Assembly: GCA_964636405.1 (NCBI GenBank)
Contig: CAZWSI010000015.1
Location: forward strand, 1 to 53,141
Length of the DNA: 53,141 nucleotides
Reading direction: 5' to 3'
DNA from: CAZKGE01 sp964636405
Lineage (GTDB): Bacteria; Bacillota; Clostridia; Christensenellales; CAG-138
Both the position numbers and the translations under genes were made by a program. Under the pieces are notes generated by a model. The model had not been told where the DNA came from. It did not search any database and was given only the letters and a program-made list of their open reading frames with translations. Positions 1-8,067 of the stretch are shown here, piece by piece (positions within the stretch are counted from its first letter, which is position 1; every line of letters begins with the position of its first letter).

Positions 1-289
1 CGACGAGCGCGGGGCGGATCTTGCGCTTTCGCTCTGCGTCGCGTCGGCCTTCTTTGACAGCGCGCTGCCCGCGCACACGGCGGCCATAGGCGAGCTGGGC
101 CTCACCGGCGAGGTGCGCGGCGTGTCCCGTCTGGATACGCGCGTGAGCGAGTGCGTCCGGCTGGGCTATACCCGCATCCTCGTGCCGCGCGCGGCTCGGC
201 TTCGCGCGCCCGAGGGCGCGGCGCTCGTTCCCGTTTCGCGTCTTTCCGAGGCGATTGCCGCCTGCGGCCTCGCGCAGGAGCGCGGATAG
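1..289 (+). CDS. radA: RadA DNA repair protein, C-terminal end (5' truncated by window edge)
   Basis: The frame entering at base 2 encodes about 95 residues and ends in TAG. It matches the C-terminal Lon-protease-like domain of RadA/Sms: DLALSLCVASAF, then GELGLTGEVRGVSRLDTRV and GYTRILVPR. RadA is a RecA-like ATPase that drives branch migration of recombination intermediates. The N-terminal zinc finger and Walker motifs lie outside the window. The gene is followed by a GC-rich hairpin, so it is probably not co-transcribed with the glycan operon. The family assignment is firm from the motif series; the rest of the gene cannot be judged. Confidence 0.88.
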   Translation, partial: DERGADLALSLCVASAFFDSALPAHTAAIGELGLTGEVRGVSRLDTRVSECVRLGYTRILVPRAARLRAPEGAALVPVSRLSEAIAACGLAQERG

Positions 290-306
290 AACGCAGCCGG
301 CGTTTG

Positions 307-330
307 GGCGCGCGCAAGCGCGCCTTCCTT
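307..330 (+). terminator. Probable terminator after radA
   Basis: A 7-bp stem GGCGCGC / GCGCGCC closes a GCAA tetraloop and is followed by TTCCTT. The trailing T-run is short and overlaps the -35 box of the next promoter, so termination strength is uncertain. Confidence 0.5.
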
Positions 331-358
331 GACACTTCTATGGGCCGCGTGTTAAAAT
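329..358 (+). promoter_or_regulatory. Sigma-70-type promoter of the FucNAc glycan operon
   Basis: TTGACA (329-334) and TAAAAT (353-358) are 18 bp apart. The TTAAAA hexamer one base earlier gives a 17-bp spacer. It lies about 70 bp upstream of the first operon gene and is the only good match in the gap. Confidence 0.65.
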
Positions 359-393
359 TCTTAAAGTAAATTCGCGGATTGTATCCATTTTTG

Positions 394-416
394 GAGCGTT
401 CGGGCGACGGACGCTC
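394..416 (+). promoter_or_regulatory. Leader hairpin before the first glycan gene
   Basis: GAGCGTTCG and CGGACGCTC form a 9-bp stem with one G-U pair around a GGCGA loop. It lies between the predicted transcription start and the AAGGCGG ribosome binding site at 420-426. It has no U-tract, so it is not a terminator. It may shape mRNA stability or translation. Confidence 0.4.
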
Positions 417-430
417 TATAAGGCGGCGGC

Positions 431-2296
431 ATGTACTTTTTTGTCAAGCGCGCGTTTGATTTTGTTGTATCGCTGGCTGCGAGCCTTGTGCTGCTGCCCG
501 TCTTTATCCTGCTCGCCGCCGCCATCAAGCTGGATTCGCCCGGCCCCGTGTTCTTTACGCAAAAGCGGGTGGGCCGCCGCAAAAGCCTGTTTACGCTCTA
601 TAAATTCCGCACCATGTATACCTCCGCGCCGGGCGAAACCCCCACGCACGAGCTGACGCAGCCTGAAAAGTGGATTACGCCGCTGGGGCGTTTTTTGCGT
701 GAAAGCAGCCTCGACGAGCTGCCGCAACTCTGGAACATCCTCTTTGGAAACATGTCGCTGGTGGGCCCGCGCCCCGCGCTGTGGAACCAGTTCGACCTCA
801 TCGAGGCGCGCGACCGCTATATTGGGCGCGGGGGCCTCAGCGCCAACGACGTGCGACCGGGCCTCACGGGCTGGGCGCAGATCAACGGCCGCGACACGCT
901 CGACAGCGAGCAGAAGGCCTATCTCGACGGCGAGTACGTGCAGCGCATGTGCGTGCGCTTCGATCTTGTGTGCATCTTCCGCACGGCGCGGTCGGTGGGC
1001 CGCCGGGAAGGCGTGCTGGAAGGCGGCGGCTCGAGCGGCGGCGCGCGCGGGCTGAACATTACCATCCTATCCGCCTACTACGCGCCGGAGATCACGCCCA
1101 TTACGCATCTGATGCAAAACATTGCCGACGATCTCGCCTCCCACGGGCACAGCGTGCGCGTGGTGTGCAACATACCCACAAGGGGTCTAAGCGAGGAGGC
1201 GTACCGAAAGGGCCGCAAGCGCGTATACGAGGTGACGGAAAACGGCGTGTGCATCCGCCGGGTGGGCGCGCGCACGCGGGAGCGGAGCGGGCTTGCCGCC
1301 CGCGCCCTCCGCTTTGCGGGCAACACCTGGGCGCTGTACCGCGAGGCAAGGCGGCTGGATACGGACGTATACCTCATTACGCACATTCCGCCGTTTTTGG
1401 GCGTTGTGGGCAAGTGGCTCAATCGCCGGGCCCGCACGGTCTATATTCTACAGGATATTTTCCCGGACAGCATATTCGCCATGGGCAAGCTTTCCGCCTA
1501 TTCCCCCGTGGGCTGGGCCTTCCGCAAAATCGAGAGCGAGAGCTACACGGGCAACGCGCACCTTGTGACCGTTTCGCCCGATATGTGGGACACGCTTTTG
1601 CAAAAGGGCGTGCCGGACTGGAAGCTGGACGTGGTGGAAAATTGGGCGGATACCGCCGCCATCCGCCCCGTGCCGCGCGCGGAGAACCCGCTCTTTGACG
1701 AGCTGGGGCTGGATCGCGCGGGCTTTTATGTGGTCTTTGCCGGGACGCTGGGCATTTTGCAGGACCCGGACGTGATACTGGACGCGGCCAAGCGCCTTCT
1801 TGCCGAGCGCGCGCCGCTGCAATTCGTGCTTTTCGGCGGGGGCACGCTGCTTTCGCACGTGGAGGCGCGCATCCGCACGGAGAGCCTGGATAACGTGCGG
1901 CTTTTTCCGCTCCAGCCCGTGGAGCGGGTGTCCGAGGTGTACAGCCTGGGCGATATCGCGCTCGTCACGCTCAAGGAGGGCGTAACGAAGATTGCCATGC
2001 CCAGCAAGACCTGGAGCGCCATGGCGGCGGCAAGGCCCCTTGTTTGCACGGTGGACGCGGGCAGCCACTGGGAAAAAACCATCGTTGGCGCGGGCGCGGG
2101 CCTGTGCGTGCGGCCCGGGCACGACGTGGCGCTGGCCGCGACCTTAAAGAGCCTGTACGGGCGGCGGGACATTCTGGCGCAAATGGGCGAGCGGGGCCGT
2201 CAATATGTGGACAGCCGGTGGACGCGCGAAAAGGCGACCGCCGAATACGAACGCATTCTTGTAAAAGTATATGGCAAGGAGAAGAAGCATGTTTGA
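431..2296 (+). CDS. Phosphoglycosyl transferase / WbuB-like glycosyltransferase fusion
   Basis: Residues 1-196 form a monotopic phosphoglycosyl transferase. There is a hydrophobic re-entrant helix (about 10-33), KFRTM at 58-62, the catalytic pair D95-E96 in SSLDELPQLWNIL, and MSLVGPRP. These enzymes move a sugar-1-phosphate from a UDP-sugar to undecaprenyl phosphate on the inner membrane face. A Gly/Ser-rich linker (about 197-207) leads to a GT4 glycosyltransferase (209-621) resembling WbuB, which transfers L-FucNAc in E. coli O-antigen synthesis. The start follows AAGGCGG. The three downstream genes make UDP-L-FucNAc, which fits the GT half adding FucNAc as second sugar; that specificity is inference. 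The end overlaps the next gene by 8 bp. Confidence 0.88.
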   Translation: MYFFVKRAFDFVVSLAASLVLLPVFILLAAAIKLDSPGPVFFTQKRVGRRKSLFTLYKFRTMYTSAPGETPTHELTQPEKWITPLGRFLRESSLDELPQLWNILFGNMSLVGPRPALWNQFDLIEARDRYIGRGGLSANDVRPGLTGWAQINGRDTLDSEQKAYLDGEYVQRMCVRFDLVCIFRTARSVGRREGVLEGGGSSGGARGLNITILSAYYAPEITPITHLMQNIADDLASHGHSVRVVCNIPTRGLSEEAYRKGRKRVYEVTENGVCIRRVGARTRERSGLAARALRFAGNTWALYREARRLDTDVYLITHIPPFLGVVGKWLNRRARTVYILQDIFPDSIFAMGKLSAYSPVGWAFRKIESESYTGNAHLVTVSPDMWDTLLQKGVPDWKLDVVENWADTAAIRPVPRAENPLFDELGLDRAGFYVVFAGTLGILQDPDVILDAAKRLLAERAPLQFVLFGGGTLLSHVEARIRTESLDNVRLFPLQPVERVSEVYSLGDIALVTLKEGVTKIAMPSKTWSAMAAARPLVCTVDAGSHWEKTIVGAGAGLCVRPGHDVALAATLKSLYGRRDILAQMGERGRQYVDSRWTREKATAEYERILVKVYGKEKKHV

Positions 2297-3317
2297 CAAT
2301 AAAACGCTGATGATCACCGGCGGAACGGGGAGCTTTGGCAACGCGGTGCTCGAGCGCTTTCTTGATTCGCCGATTCGGGAGATCCGCATTTTCTCGCGCG
2401 ACGAGAAAAAGCAGGACGATATGCGCCGGCACTACGGCTCGGACAAGGTCAAGTTTTTCATCGGGGACGTGCGCGACCCCGCTTCGCTGCGCGACGCGTT
2501 TATGGGCGTGGACTATCTTTTTCACGCGGCGGCGCTCAAGCAGGTGCCCTCCTGCGAGTTTTTCCCGCTCGAGGCGGTGAAAACGAACGTAATCGGCACG
2601 GACAACGTGCTCAACGCGGCCATCGAGGCGGGGGTGAAAAAGGCCATCTGCCTTTCCACAGACAAGGCGGCCTACCCCGTCAACGCCATGGGCATGTCCA
2701 AGGGCATGATGGAAAAGGTCATCATCGCCAAGGCGCGCGCGGTGCCGCCGGAGCGCATCGCCATCTGCTGCACGCGCTACGGCAACGTGCTGTGCTCGCG
2801 CGGGAGCGTAATCCCGCTCTTTATCGAGCAGATCAAGGCGGGCAAGCCCCTCACCGTGACGGACCCGGACATGACGCGCTTCATTATGAGCCTCGAGGAG
2901 GCCGTGGAGCTGGTTGTGTACGCCTTTGAGCACGGCGAAAGCGGGGATATTCTCGTGCAGAAGGCGCCCGCCTGCACCATCCGGGAGTTGGCGGACGCGG
3001 TGCGCTCGCTCTTCGAGGCGGATAATCCCATGCAGGTGATCGGCATACGGCACGGGGAAAAGATGTACGAAACCCTGCTGACCAACGAGGAGTGCGCGCA
3101 GGCCGTGGACATGGGCGAGTATTTTCGCGTGCCCGCAGACAAGCGCAGCCTGAATTACGAAAAGTATTTCGAAGAGGGCATGGGCGCGCACAGCATCCTC
3201 CAGATGTTTGACTCGCACAACACCCGGCTGCTGGACGTTGACGAGGTCAAGGAAAAGCTGCTTGTGCTCCCCTATATGCAAAGAGAGCTCGCCGCCTGGC
3301 GGGCGGAGCGCGCATGA
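2289..3317 (+). CDS. capE: UDP-GlcNAc 4,6-dehydratase/5-epimerase (CapE/FnlA type)
   Basis: This 342-residue short-chain dehydrogenase has a Rossmann motif GGTGSFGNAV at the N-terminus and the active-site string STDKAAYPVNAMGMSK typical of inverting 4,6-dehydratases. The family converts UDP-GlcNAc to UDP-2-acetamido-2,6-dideoxy-L-arabino-hexos-4-ulose, the first step to UDP-L-FucNAc. I chose the ATG at 2289 over an in-frame ATG 18 bp upstream, because AAGGAGAAG precedes it at the right distance and the protein then starts MFDNKTLMITGG like its relatives. It overlaps both neighbours (8 bp and 4 bp), indicating translational coupling. CapF and CapG homologues follow directly. Confidence 0.9.
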   Translation: MFDNKTLMITGGTGSFGNAVLERFLDSPIREIRIFSRDEKKQDDMRRHYGSDKVKFFIGDVRDPASLRDAFMGVDYLFHAAALKQVPSCEFFPLEAVKTNVIGTDNVLNAAIEAGVKKAICLSTDKAAYPVNAMGMSKGMMEKVIIAKARAVPPERIAICCTRYGNVLCSRGSVIPLFIEQIKAGKPLTVTDPDMTRFIMSLEEAVELVVYAFEHGESGDILVQKAPACTIRELADAVRSLFEADNPMQVIGIRHGEKMYETLLTNEECAQAVDMGEYFRVPADKRSLNYEKYFEEGMGAHSILQMFDSHNTRLLDVDEVKEKLLVLPYMQRELAAWRAERA

Positions 3318-4438
3318 GCGCGGGCACATCGCGCCCGCTTGTGACGGGTGCGAAGGGCTTTGTGGGCAAGAACCTCGTCGCGGAGCTGCACAACCGGGGC
3401 TATGAAACCGTGTACGAGCAGGATATCGACACGCCCCCGGAGCAGCTTGCGGCCTTTTGCCGGGACTGCGGCTTTGTGTTCCACTTCGCGGGCGTAAACC
3501 GGCCCAGGGAGCAAACGGAGTTTATGGAGGGCAATTGCGGCGCGCTTTCGCTTGTCCTTTCGGCGCTGCGGGAAGCGGGCAACGCCTGCCCGGTGCTGCT
3601 TTCCAGCTCCACGCAGGCGGCGCTGGACAACCCGTATGGCGAAAGCAAGCGCGCGGGCGAAGCGCTGCTGCTCCGTTACGGAGCGGAAACGGGCGCGGCG
3701 GTCTATCCCTTCCGCTTTCCCAATATTTTCGGCAAATGGTCGCGGCCCAACTATAACAGCGCCGTGGCTACCTTCTGCTATCATACCGCGCGGGGCCTGC
3801 CCATTACGGTCAACGACCCGAATGTGGAGCTCACGCTTTTGTATATCGACGATCTGCTCGACTGCGCGCTTGGCGCGCAGCAAGGCAAAGCCGTGCGCGA
3901 GGGCGATTTTTGCGTGCCGCCCGTTACGCACCGGGCGAAGCTGGGCTGGATTGCGGATACGATCCGCTCCTTTGGCGCGTCGCGGGCGGCGCTCTCGCTG
4001 CCGGCGCTTTCCGACCCGCTCACGCGCAAGCTGTTCGCCACCTACCAAAGCTTCCTGCCCGAGGACGGCATGGCCTATCCGCTGACCGCACACGCGGACG
4101 CGCGGGGCAGCTTTACGGAATTTTTGCGTACGCCCGACCGGGGGCAGGTTTCGATCAATGTAAGCAACCCGGGCGTGACCAAGGGCAATCACTGGCACCA
4201 CACGAAAAACGAAAAGTTCCTCGTGGTTGCCGGGGAGGCGGCCATTCGCCTGCGCCACGTGGGCGAAATGGCGATAACGACCTATACCGTAAGCGGGGAG
4301 CGGCCCACGGTGGTCGATATCGTGCCGGGCTATACGCACAGCATTGAAAACATCGGCGCGGGCCCGCTCGTGACGGTCATGTGGGCCAGCGAGCCCTTTG
4401 ACCCCGCGCGGCCCGATACCTATTATCTGGAGGTGTAA
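3314..4438 (+). CDS. capF: CapF-type bifunctional epimerase/reductase with C-terminal cupin
   Basis: The 374-residue protein begins with a Rossmann motif VTGAKGFVGKNL and carries the SDR catalytic YGESK. The last third is a cupin with the metal-binding string HWHHTKNEKFLVV. This two-domain layout and length match Staphylococcus aureus CapF. There the cupin domain performs a C3 epimerisation and the SDR domain uses NADPH to reduce C4, giving UDP-2-acetamido-L-talose-type product. The ATG overlaps the CapE stop as ATGA. The next gene supplies the final 2-epimerisation. Confidence 0.9.
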   Translation: MSAGTSRPLVTGAKGFVGKNLVAELHNRGYETVYEQDIDTPPEQLAAFCRDCGFVFHFAGVNRPREQTEFMEGNCGALSLVLSALREAGNACPVLLSSSTQAALDNPYGESKRAGEALLLRYGAETGAAVYPFRFPNIFGKWSRPNYNSAVATFCYHTARGLPITVNDPNVELTLLYIDDLLDCALGAQQGKAVREGDFCVPPVTHRAKLGWIADTIRSFGASRAALSLPALSDPLTRKLFATYQSFLPEDGMAYPLTAHADARGSFTEFLRTPDRGQVSINVSNPGVTKGNHWHHTKNEKFLVVAGEAAIRLRHVGEMAITTYTVSGERPTVVDIVPGYTHSIENIGAGPLVTVMWASEPFDPARPDTYYLEV

Positions 4439-4439
4439 G

Positions 4440-5567
4440 ATGGCAAAAAAGCTCAAGCTCATGACCGTGCTGGGCACGCGGCCGGAGATCATCCGGCTTT
4501 CGGCGGTGCTGCGCTGCGCGGATCGGTACTTCGACCACACCGTGGTGCACACAGGCCAGAATTACGATTACCGGCTGTATCAGATCTTTTTCGACGAGCT
4601 CAAGCTCCGCGCGCCGGATCACTATCTCGAGTGCGTGGGCGCGGATCTGGGCGAAACGATGGGCAATATCATCGCCAAATCCTACCGTCTCATGCAAGAG
4701 GAGCGGCCCGACGCGGTGCTGATATTGGGCGACACGAACTCCGCCTTGTCCGCCATTTCCGCAAAGCGCCTCAAAATCCCCATTTTCCACATGGAGGCGG
4801 GCAACCGCGCGTGGGACTGGAACGTGCCGGAGATGGTCAACCGCACCATCGTGGACCGCATCTCCGATATTCACCTGCCGTATACGGAGAACTCCCGGCG
4901 CTATCTGCTGTCCGAGGGCGTGGACGGCAAAACCATCTTCGTAACGGGCTCGCCCATGCGCGAGGTGCTGGCGGGCTGCGAGAAGCAGATTGAGCAAAGC
5001 GATGTGCTTACGCGCCTGGGCCTGCATAAGGGGCGCTACATCCTGCTCTCCGCGCACCGGGAGGAGAACATCGACAACGCGGAGCATTTTGTGCGGCTCA
5101 TGTCGGCCTTTAACGCCCTCGCGGAGCGCTATAACATGCCCGTGATCTACTCCACCCATCCGCGCAGCAAAAAGTTTATCGAGCAGCGGGCCTTCTGCTT
5201 CCATCCGCTCGTCCAAAGCCTGCCGCCCTTCGGCTTTTACGACTATAACAAGCTGCAAAAAAACGCCTACTGCGTGCTGTCCGATTCCGGCACGCTCTCA
5301 GAGGAGAGCGCCATGCTGGATTTTCCGGCCGTGCTCATCCGCACCTCTACGGAGCGGCCCGAGGCGCTGGACGCGGGCACCATCGTGCTGGGCGGCATCG
5401 ATCCCGACGAGATCGAGCAGGCCATGGAGCTGGCGGTGGCGATGCGGGAAAACGGCGAGGGCGGGGCCATGCCCGCCGATTATGAGGACGGTTGCGTATC
5501 CTCCAAGGTCGTGCGCATCATTGAGAGCTACACCCGCATTGTGAACATGACGACGTGGAAGAATTGA
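4440..5567 (+). CDS. capG: CapG/FnlC-type UDP-sugar 2-epimerase
   Basis: The 375-residue protein belongs to the UDP-GlcNAc 2-epimerase family. It shows GTRPEIIRLSAVL at the N-terminus, HTGQNYDYRL, GDTNSALSA, HMEAGNRAWDWNVPEMVNR and the late SDSGTLSEESAML string. In the CapE-CapF-CapG route it inverts C2 to yield UDP-L-FucNAc. An in-frame ATG exists 42 bp upstream inside capF, but the ATG at 4440 follows GGAGGTGTAAG and gives the family N-terminus MAKKLKLMTVLGTRPE. It sits one base after the capF stop and overlaps the next gene by 13 bp. Confidence 0.9.
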   Translation: MAKKLKLMTVLGTRPEIIRLSAVLRCADRYFDHTVVHTGQNYDYRLYQIFFDELKLRAPDHYLECVGADLGETMGNIIAKSYRLMQEERPDAVLILGDTNSALSAISAKRLKIPIFHMEAGNRAWDWNVPEMVNRTIVDRISDIHLPYTENSRRYLLSEGVDGKTIFVTGSPMREVLAGCEKQIEQSDVLTRLGLHKGRYILLSAHREENIDNAEHFVRLMSAFNALAERYNMPVIYSTHPRSKKFIEQRAFCFHPLVQSLPPFGFYDYNKLQKNAYCVLSDSGTLSEESAMLDFPAVLIRTSTERPEALDAGTIVLGGIDPDEIEQAMELAVAMRENGEGGAMPADYEDGCVSSKVVRIIESYTRIVNMTTWKN

Positions 5568-6757
5568 GCGCGCCCCGCCAAAGTGTCGTATACGTTTCGA
5601 GCCTGCTTTCGCCCGAAGCGTTTTCGGCGTGCTTTCCCGCGCTTTCCCGCGCGCCGGGGCTGGCGCAGCAAAAATACCATCGGCTCTTGACGGAGGGCCT
5701 TGCCGAGGCGGGCGCGAAGGTTGCGTGCCTTTCCGCGCCGCCGCTCACGCGCTCTAACGCCGGGCGGCTGTTTTGCCGGCTCAAAAGCGAAACGCGCGGC
5801 GAGGTAACCTTTCGCTATCTGCCCGTTTTCACGCTGCCGGGCGCAAAGCACCTGGTTACCCTTTTTTCCGCCTTTTCCGCGGCGCTCGCCCTGTGCAAAC
5901 GGGACACGCTCCTGCTTTGCGACGCGCTCAACCTCATGGCGGCGGCGGGCGCGCGGCTGGCGGCCCGCGTGCGCGGAGCAAACGCCGTGGCCATCGTCAC
6001 CGACGTGCCGGGGCTGCAGGGCGGCGGGCGGCTGCACACGCGCCTAAACCTTGCCCTTATGCGCAGCTTCGACGGCTATGTGCTGCTCACGGAGCAAATG
6101 AACGCGCTGGTGAACCCCCAAAACCGGCCCTATCTTGTGGCAGAGGGGCAGGTGGACGCGGGGGAGGCCGCACGGGCGCCGCAGCTTTCCGAAAAGGACG
6201 AGCCGCCGACCCTGCTCTATGCGGGCTCGCTCCATGAGGAATACGGCATTTTGCGCCTCGCGGAGGCGTTTCGTGCGCTGCCGGGCGCGTTTGCGCTGCA
6301 CATTTACGGCGCGGGCGACGCCGAGCAAGCGCTTGCCGAGAAGGCGCGAAGCGATCCGCGCATCCGGCTCTTTGGCGTACAGGATAACGCGGAGGTGGTG
6401 CGCGCGGAGCGCCGCGCCACGCTCCTTGTTAACCCCCGCCCCTCGGACGGGGCGTTCACGCCCTATTCGTTCCCCTCGAAAAACATGGAATACATGGCCT
6501 CGGGTACGCCCGTTTTGACGGCAAGGCTCCCGGGCATGCCGAAAGCGTATTGGGACTATGTGTTCCTTTTGGAGGACGAAAGCGCGGCTGGCATGACAAA
6601 GGCGCTTTGCGGCCTGCTCGCGCTGCCGAAGGAGGCCCTGCTCAAGCGTGGCGCGGCGGCGCAAGGCTTTGTGCGCGCACACAAGACCGGCGCGGCGCAG
6701 GGAAGGCGCATCCTCGCCTTTTTCGCGCCCGGACAGGAGAGAAAAGAAACATGCTGA
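5555..6757 (+). CDS. GT4-family glycosyltransferase
   Basis: The 400-residue protein looks like a two-domain GT-B enzyme. The C-terminal half contains LLYAGSLHEEYGILRLAEAF, LHIYGAGDAE and PYSFPSKNMEYMASGTPVL, the usual GT4 nucleotide-sugar region. It probably adds a later sugar of the repeat unit at the cytoplasmic membrane face; donor and acceptor cannot be read from sequence. The start is GTG within the end of capG with a poor ribosome binding site, so translation is probably coupled. A TTG three codons in is an alternative. The last 7 bp overlap the flippase gene. Confidence 0.8.
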   Translation: MEELSAPRQSVVYVSSLLSPEAFSACFPALSRAPGLAQQKYHRLLTEGLAEAGAKVACLSAPPLTRSNAGRLFCRLKSETRGEVTFRYLPVFTLPGAKHLVTLFSAFSAALALCKRDTLLLCDALNLMAAAGARLAARVRGANAVAIVTDVPGLQGGGRLHTRLNLALMRSFDGYVLLTEQMNALVNPQNRPYLVAEGQVDAGEAARAPQLSEKDEPPTLLYAGSLHEEYGILRLAEAFRALPGAFALHIYGAGDAEQALAEKARSDPRIRLFGVQDNAEVVRAERRATLLVNPRPSDGAFTPYSFPSKNMEYMASGTPVLTARLPGMPKAYWDYVFLLEDESAAGMTKALCGLLALPKEALLKRGAAAQGFVRAHKTGAAQGRRILAFFAPGQERKETC

Positions 6758-8067
6758 AGGAGCTGTTTTCCGGCAACGGCATACGGGCGCGCTTTGCAAA
6801 GAATACCGGGTGGCTGCTGGCCCAGTCGGTGTTTCAGTATATGCTTACGGCGGTCATCGGCATCATCGCCGCGCGCTATCTCGGCCCGGAAAACTACGGC
6901 GTGCTGGGCTACGGCGTTTCGCTCATGGCCATTTTCCAGTGCTTTTGCACGCTGGGCCTAAACGATATCCAAATCGCGCAAATGATTGAGCGCCCGGAGG
7001 AGCGCGGGGCCATCGTGGGCACTGCGCTTGCGCTGCGCATGACCTCGACCGCGCTTTCCATCGCGGGCATCACGCTCACGGCCGCCGTTTTGCGGCCGGG
7101 GAACCCCCTTTTGCTGCTGGTTACCTTCCTGCAATCGCTCCAGCTCCTCTTTGAGGCGTTCGACGCCATGCGGCTGTGGTTCCAAATGGAGCTGCTTTCC
7201 AAATACACAGCCATCGGCTCCGTCATCGGCAACATCGCTTGCAGCGCGTGGCGGGTGGCCCTGCTGATTCAGGGCGCGCCCGTGGAGTGGTTTGCGCTCA
7301 CCTCGGTTGTGCAGATGCTGACGAACTATCTTTTCGTCGTGCCGCTCTTTTTTATGAAATCCGGGCTGCGGCTCCGCTTTTCATGGCCCGTGACAAAGCG
7401 CATGCTGGGCAAAAGCTGGCATTTTATCCTCTCGGGACTCACGGGCGCGGCCTCCGCTCACTTTGGCAAGCTGTTTTTGGGCGGTACGCTGGGCGACGCG
7501 CCGCTTGGCTGCTACAACGCGGCCGTAAGCATATCGACCATGTGGCTGTTTGTGACCCTCGCGCTCGTCGATTCCGCCATGCCCGTGCTGCTGGGAACCC
7601 ACAAGCGCGACGTGGAGGCATACAAGGCGCGCTACCGGGCGCTGCTCATGGCCGTGCTGGGCGTGGGGCTGCTTGCGGGCGTGTTTTTATGCGCGTTCGC
7701 GCCGTTTGTCATCCATCTGCTCTACGGCGAGGCGTTCGAGCCCGCCGTCGCCGTGCTGCGCGTGGTGGCATGGATCGGCATTTTTTCCAATATCGGCTCG
7801 GCGCGCAATATCTTTACGCAGGCGGAGGGCGCGCAGAGCACGGTCAAGTGGATCTCGCTCATCGCCGCCGGAACGAGCGTGCTGCTCAACCTCCTGCTCG
7901 TGCCCGCGCTGGGCATGATGGGCGCGGCGCTTGCCTGCCTTGCGGGCTATGTCGTGTCGGGCCTCGTCGCGCCCGCGCTGGTGCCCGGCTCCCGGCCCTA
8001 CGTCAAGCTCTATTTCAGCGCGTTTAGGGAAGTGCCGGCGCTTGTGGGGAAGGTGTTTCACAAATGA
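6751..8067 (+). CDS. Wzx-like polysaccharide flippase
   Basis: This 438-residue, highly hydrophobic protein appears to have about 12 membrane segments with the PST/MATE-like layout. The N-terminus NTGWLLAQSVFQYMLTAVIG is followed by ARYLGPENYGVLGYG, a signature of O-antigen and teichoic-acid flippases. It should move the undecaprenyl-linked oligosaccharide to the outer membrane face. The ATG at 6751 is preceded by GGAGAGAAAAG. The frame could extend upstream to 6550, but that stretch lies inside the preceding gene and is not hydrophobic. The stop overlaps the next start as ATGA. Confidence 0.85.
   Translation: MLKELFSGNGIRARFAKNTGWLLAQSVFQYMLTAVIGIIAARYLGPENYGVLGYGVSLMAIFQCFCTLGLNDIQIAQMIERPEERGAIVGTALALRMTSTALSIAGITLTAAVLRPGNPLLLLVTFLQSLQLLFEAFDAMRLWFQMELLSKYTAIGSVIGNIACSAWRVALLIQGAPVEWFALTSVVQMLTNYLFVVPLFFMKSGLRLRFSWPVTKRMLGKSWHFILSGLTGAASAHFGKLFLGGTLGDAPLGCYNAAVSISTMWLFVTLALVDSAMPVLLGTHKRDVEAYKARYRALLMAVLGVGLLAGVFLCAFAPFVIHLLYGEAFEPAVAVLRVVAWIGIFSNIGSARNIFTQAEGAQSTVKWISLIAAGTSVLLNLLLVPALGMMGAALACLAGYVVSGLVAPALVPGSRPYVKLYFSAFREVPALVGKVFHK

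Noticed and set aside
1971..3329. 452-codon minus-strand open frame
   Set aside because: It is antisense to capE; its His/Arg-rich translation is typical of shadow frames.
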